Below are positions 42,159 through 44,127 of a stretch of 44,127 nt of DNA, one piece after another. The DNA is taken from positions 1 through 44,127 of the forward strand of contig NZ_JABXKH010000098.1 in the NCBI RefSeq assembly GCF_017115105.1. The letters are read 5' to 3'. The stretch is from Nostoc sp. NMS2 (lineage in GTDB: Bacteria > Cyanobacteriota > Cyanobacteriia > Cyanobacteriales > Nostocaceae). The translations under genes and the position numbers were made by a program. Positions within the stretch are counted from its first letter, which is position 1, and each line of letters opens with the position of its first letter. The notes under the pieces were generated by a model. The model was given only the letters and a program-made list of their open reading frames with translations. It did not search any database and was not told the origin of the DNA.

Positions 42159-43182
42159 GCAGTGAACCGACCTTTGGTCAAAACATCATTTGTTGTTTAA
42201 TCTGGTTCATTCCCGTATACCCTCACGGCTTACAGAAACAAGCTGGAAACGAATTGCCCAGAGGCAAGGCTTCCTAAGTTCCAAGGAAAGGAAACCCAAC
42301 CCATCAAGAGCGGGAACTACTCCGGCAGTTTCGAGCAAAGGAAGCCTACCCACGGACAACTCTGGGCATCTACGAACTTCTCACTGCACGATGCTCTCAG
42401 AATTCGCCTGCGTTCAAGTCCCTTCACCTAACCAAACTTAAGATTGCACGCCTGATTTTCAAATTTAGCCCCGCTAGTGAATTACGCGACGGGTTTTTGA
42501 GAAGTTGGGTTTAGAGAATCCATACTGCCCAAAAGCGCCATGCAGAGGAGCCACTGCGGTGAGGCAGCCCCCGTCTTGGCGGTTCCCGTCGTTCGCGTAT
42601 CCCGGAGGGAACTTGAGGGACTGCCTTTCCCGTTGGGTCTTCTCCCAAGGGGAGACGCTAAAAACGATGGGGTTTCCCCCTCTGGGTTCGGTAGTCCCTC
42701 TTTGTTGGGACAACAAGACCGGGCTACCTCACCAAGTGGAGCAAGTGGCGTGGAAACTACAGGTGTTTGATTGTCTAGAGTGAAGGTAATTTTATGCCAT
42801 TAGAATCTGATTTTTAACTAGGAGGAACTGCCGGTGAACCCAATTTTCCCACATGTAGAATCGGTAACAATTAGGTGAGCAGCTTAATAAGCAGTGAAGG
42901 CGAACCTTATCTCCATTATTGTAGATTTAGAGCGCACTTCCAGAAAATAGTTCTAGATATCTGGTTGGGTAATCAGTATAGCATTGCATGCAAGACTACC
43001 CAGATAAGTTAGCACTAGCAAAAAATTTCGTCAAAAAACAGCTACTGCTACAATTGGGACACTAGATAAAGCATTAAAAGGAACTGGGGATTGGGCATTA
43101 GGGATGAGGATTAAAATAATTCTTTCCCCTGTCCCAGTCTCCAATCCCAAGTCCCCAAAAGATTTAGATTGGTAGTAGTATT
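42159..43182. other. Long intergenic region with a possible structured RNA and repeats
   Basis: Nested complementary segments at 42255-42366 are listed separately. CCCCGCTAGTGAATTACGCG followed by ACGGGTTTTT lies at 42469-42497. From 42545 to 42760 a patchwork of G/C-rich interspersed repeats contains GAGCCACTGCGGTGAGGC and GGGGAGACGCT. Near 43084-43160 GGGGATTGGG pairs with a C-rich CCAATCCCAAGTCCCC. The promoter of the next gene probably lies between 43030 and 43170. No protein-coding gene is credible. Confidence 0.5.
42255..42366. ncRNA. Candidate structured RNA with nested long-range stems
   Basis: GCCCAGAG (42255-42262) is exactly complementary to CTCTGGGC (42359-42366). Inside it, GGCTTCC (42267-42273) is exactly complementary to GGAAGCC (42339-42345). 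Both stems are perfect and nested, consistent with a folded RNA or with a decayed mobile-element end. It matches no RNA family I can name. The strand is undetermined. Confidence 0.35.
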
Positions 43183-44073
43183 ATGTTGGCTCAATTCCAG
43201 AGCTTGTATCCCAAGGGCAGTCTGATTTCTGAATTAGTGCAAATTTTTCAAGGAAAATATATTGTCCGGGCAAGCGTGCAAATTGAAGGCGTAACCCGTG
43301 CGACGGGTATGGCAGCAGCAGAAACAGTAGAAGCAGCAGAAGACCAGGCCAGAACTAGGGCGTTGATAGTTTTGGGTATTACAAATGCAAATGCGCCACC
43401 AGAATCAGTGGCATTTAGCTCAAATTCAATTTCTCCAGCGCAGCTAAATCCCTCCTTGGATACCAAAGGTGGATTGAGTGAATCTACTTATTCCTCTGCC
43501 AAAGATGGGGATTTTGTTGGTAGTCAATGGCCAGCAGTTAACGACAAAGAAATATCTATACCGCCTTCCAAAGTCCGCAACATCAAACCAGAAGTATTAA
43601 CAACCAGTAACGAACAGTATGAATACAGTAGTGCTGCGCCCTTACCAAGCGATACCTATAACCAAGATTTAGGTCAAAACTTTTCTGTGACTGCCAACCG
43701 GGAGCTAGAATTTGATCCTCCAGTGGAAAACTTGGAAATAACGTTTAGTAATGAGCCAGAAAATCAAACCTTTCCAGCAATTTCTGCTAATAATGTCACA
43801 CCATTTACACCTCGGAGTTACAGCCCTCAAGAGGATGTCGCCACCCCGACTGTGACAGGAAAGAGAAAGAAGAAAGCTGAACCCGTGGATTTATCGGATG
43901 TAATTGCTAAAACAGATGTCGAACTTCAGCGTTTAAACTGGACACCAGAACAGGGACGGGAGCATCTGATTAAAACCTACGGTAAACGGGGGCGGACTTT
44001 GCTAACTGAAGAAGAATTACACGGATTCCTCCAATACCTTCAATCGCAGCCAGACCCAATAGCGGGATTTTAA
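43183..44073 (+). CDS. Hypothetical protein with two conserved ends and disordered middle
   Basis: A 296-residue protein. The N-terminal 65 residues (LISELVQIFQGKYIVRASVQ and ATGMAAAETVEAAEDQARTRA) form a compact alpha/beta unit vaguely like the Rad52-type/ssDNA-annealing core. The middle 170 residues are low-complexity (Ser, Asn, Pro, Glu). The C-terminal 60 residues (VELQRLNWTPEQGREHLIK and TEEELHGFLQYLQSQP) are a helical domain resembling those at the end of some DNA-repair or annealing proteins. Function not established; the resemblance is weak. The ATG is preceded by TAGTAGTATT without a clear ribosome-binding site. It is isolated by repeats on both sides. Confidence 0.65.
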   Translation: MLAQFQSLYPKGSLISELVQIFQGKYIVRASVQIEGVTRATGMAAAETVEAAEDQARTRALIVLGITNANAPPESVAFSSNSISPAQLNPSLDTKGGLSESTYSSAKDGDFVGSQWPAVNDKEISIPPSKVRNIKPEVLTTSNEQYEYSSAAPLPSDTYNQDLGQNFSVTANRELEFDPPVENLEITFSNEPENQTFPAISANNVTPFTPRSYSPQEDVATPTVTGKRKKKAEPVDLSDVIAKTDVELQRLNWTPEQGREHLIKTYGKRGRTLLTEEELHGFLQYLQSQPDPIAGF

Positions 44074-44127
44074 TTTGTCATTTGTCATTTGTCATTTGTC
44101 ATTTGTCATTTGTCATTTGTCATTTGT
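44074..44127. repeat. TTTGTCA heptanucleotide tandem repeat
   Basis: The 7-mer TTTGTCA is repeated 7.7 times from one base after the stop codon of the preceding gene to the window edge, so the array continues beyond it. Another short tandem repeat of the Nostoc type. Confidence 0.9.

Noticed and set aside
42408..42430. GCGTTCAAGTCCC resembling a tRNA T-arm
   Set aside because: The flanking bases do not form a T-stem, and no acceptor, D-arm or anticodon stem can be drawn around it.
42545..42600. GCCACTG and GGCAGCCCCC reminiscent of a cobalamin riboswitch
   Set aside because: GAGCCACTGC is the core of the interspersed GTAGGTTGG repeat found elsewhere in the window, and the other riboswitch elements are missing.
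42190..42783. Frames on both strands at 42190-42441, 42474-42716 and 42505-42783
   Set aside because: They overlap interspersed repeats, occur in several frames at once and show no family features; more likely repeat artefacts.

Overview
The window is chromosomal DNA from a filamentous, Nostoc-like cyanobacterium. The evidence is the dense scatter of the HIP1 octamer GCGATCGC, heptanucleotide tandem repeats, many short palindromic interspersed elements, and typical cyanobacterial genes: Ycf51, a DUF6464-like protein, plant-type acyl-lipid desaturases, a LabA-like NYN protein and multi-PAS hybrid kinases. No rRNA or tRNA was seen. Gene density is moderate, and the long gaps are filled mostly with repeats.

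Layout. 1-5200: the end of a small palindromic element, a ycf51-like gene, an overlapping pair (iron-type alcohol dehydrogenase and class I aminotransferase), an orphan gene and a nested palindromic element. 5227-10640: a minus-strand operon of an XRE regulator and a 1251-residue hybrid histidine kinase, then an acyltransferase. 10641-11403: a nested inverted-repeat element. 11404-12463: two small conserved genes. 12690-19405: a branched-chain/neutral amino-acid ABC transporter (binding lipoprotein, two permeases, two ATPases), interrupted by two opposed Rpn-type PD-(D/E)XK paralogues. 19406-19682: the 3' relic of an IS200/IS605-type tnpB with its right end. 19913-22318: histidine phosphatase, glucokinase and an exported protein. 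22687-27322: a frameshifted fasciclin relic, a NACHT NTPase with an HTH N-terminus and NCH2-like C-terminus (possible anti-phage protein), a small conserved protein and a receiver domain whose phospho-Asp is Glu. 27531-32375: a methionine-gamma-lyase-family PLP protein and the desC-desA-desB desaturase cluster. 32960-36649: a NYN protein, an OmpR-type two-component pair, a putative small membrane peptide and an O-methyltransferase. 36650-37700: a palindromic element abutting a three-unit CRISPR relic. 37692-44073: a small conserved gene, a LapA-like membrane protein, ubiX, an RNase R-like gene with degenerate catalytic residues, a long gap with a possible structured RNA, and a hypothetical protein. 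The window ends in a heptamer repeat.

How the genes work together. Only a few neighbourhoods form functional units: the amino-acid importer (12690-19405), the membrane-lipid desaturases (28866-32375), the XRE/hybrid-kinase operon, the two-component pair and the dehydrogenase/aminotransferase operon. The strongest leads for unusual biology are the NACHT locus, the RNB protein lacking the usual catalytic aspartates, the Rpn pair splitting the transporter, the tnpB/right-end relic and the CRISPR relic next to a mobile palindrome. I did not find a clearly assembled new multigene system. All family assignments are from reading the sequence, without database searches.
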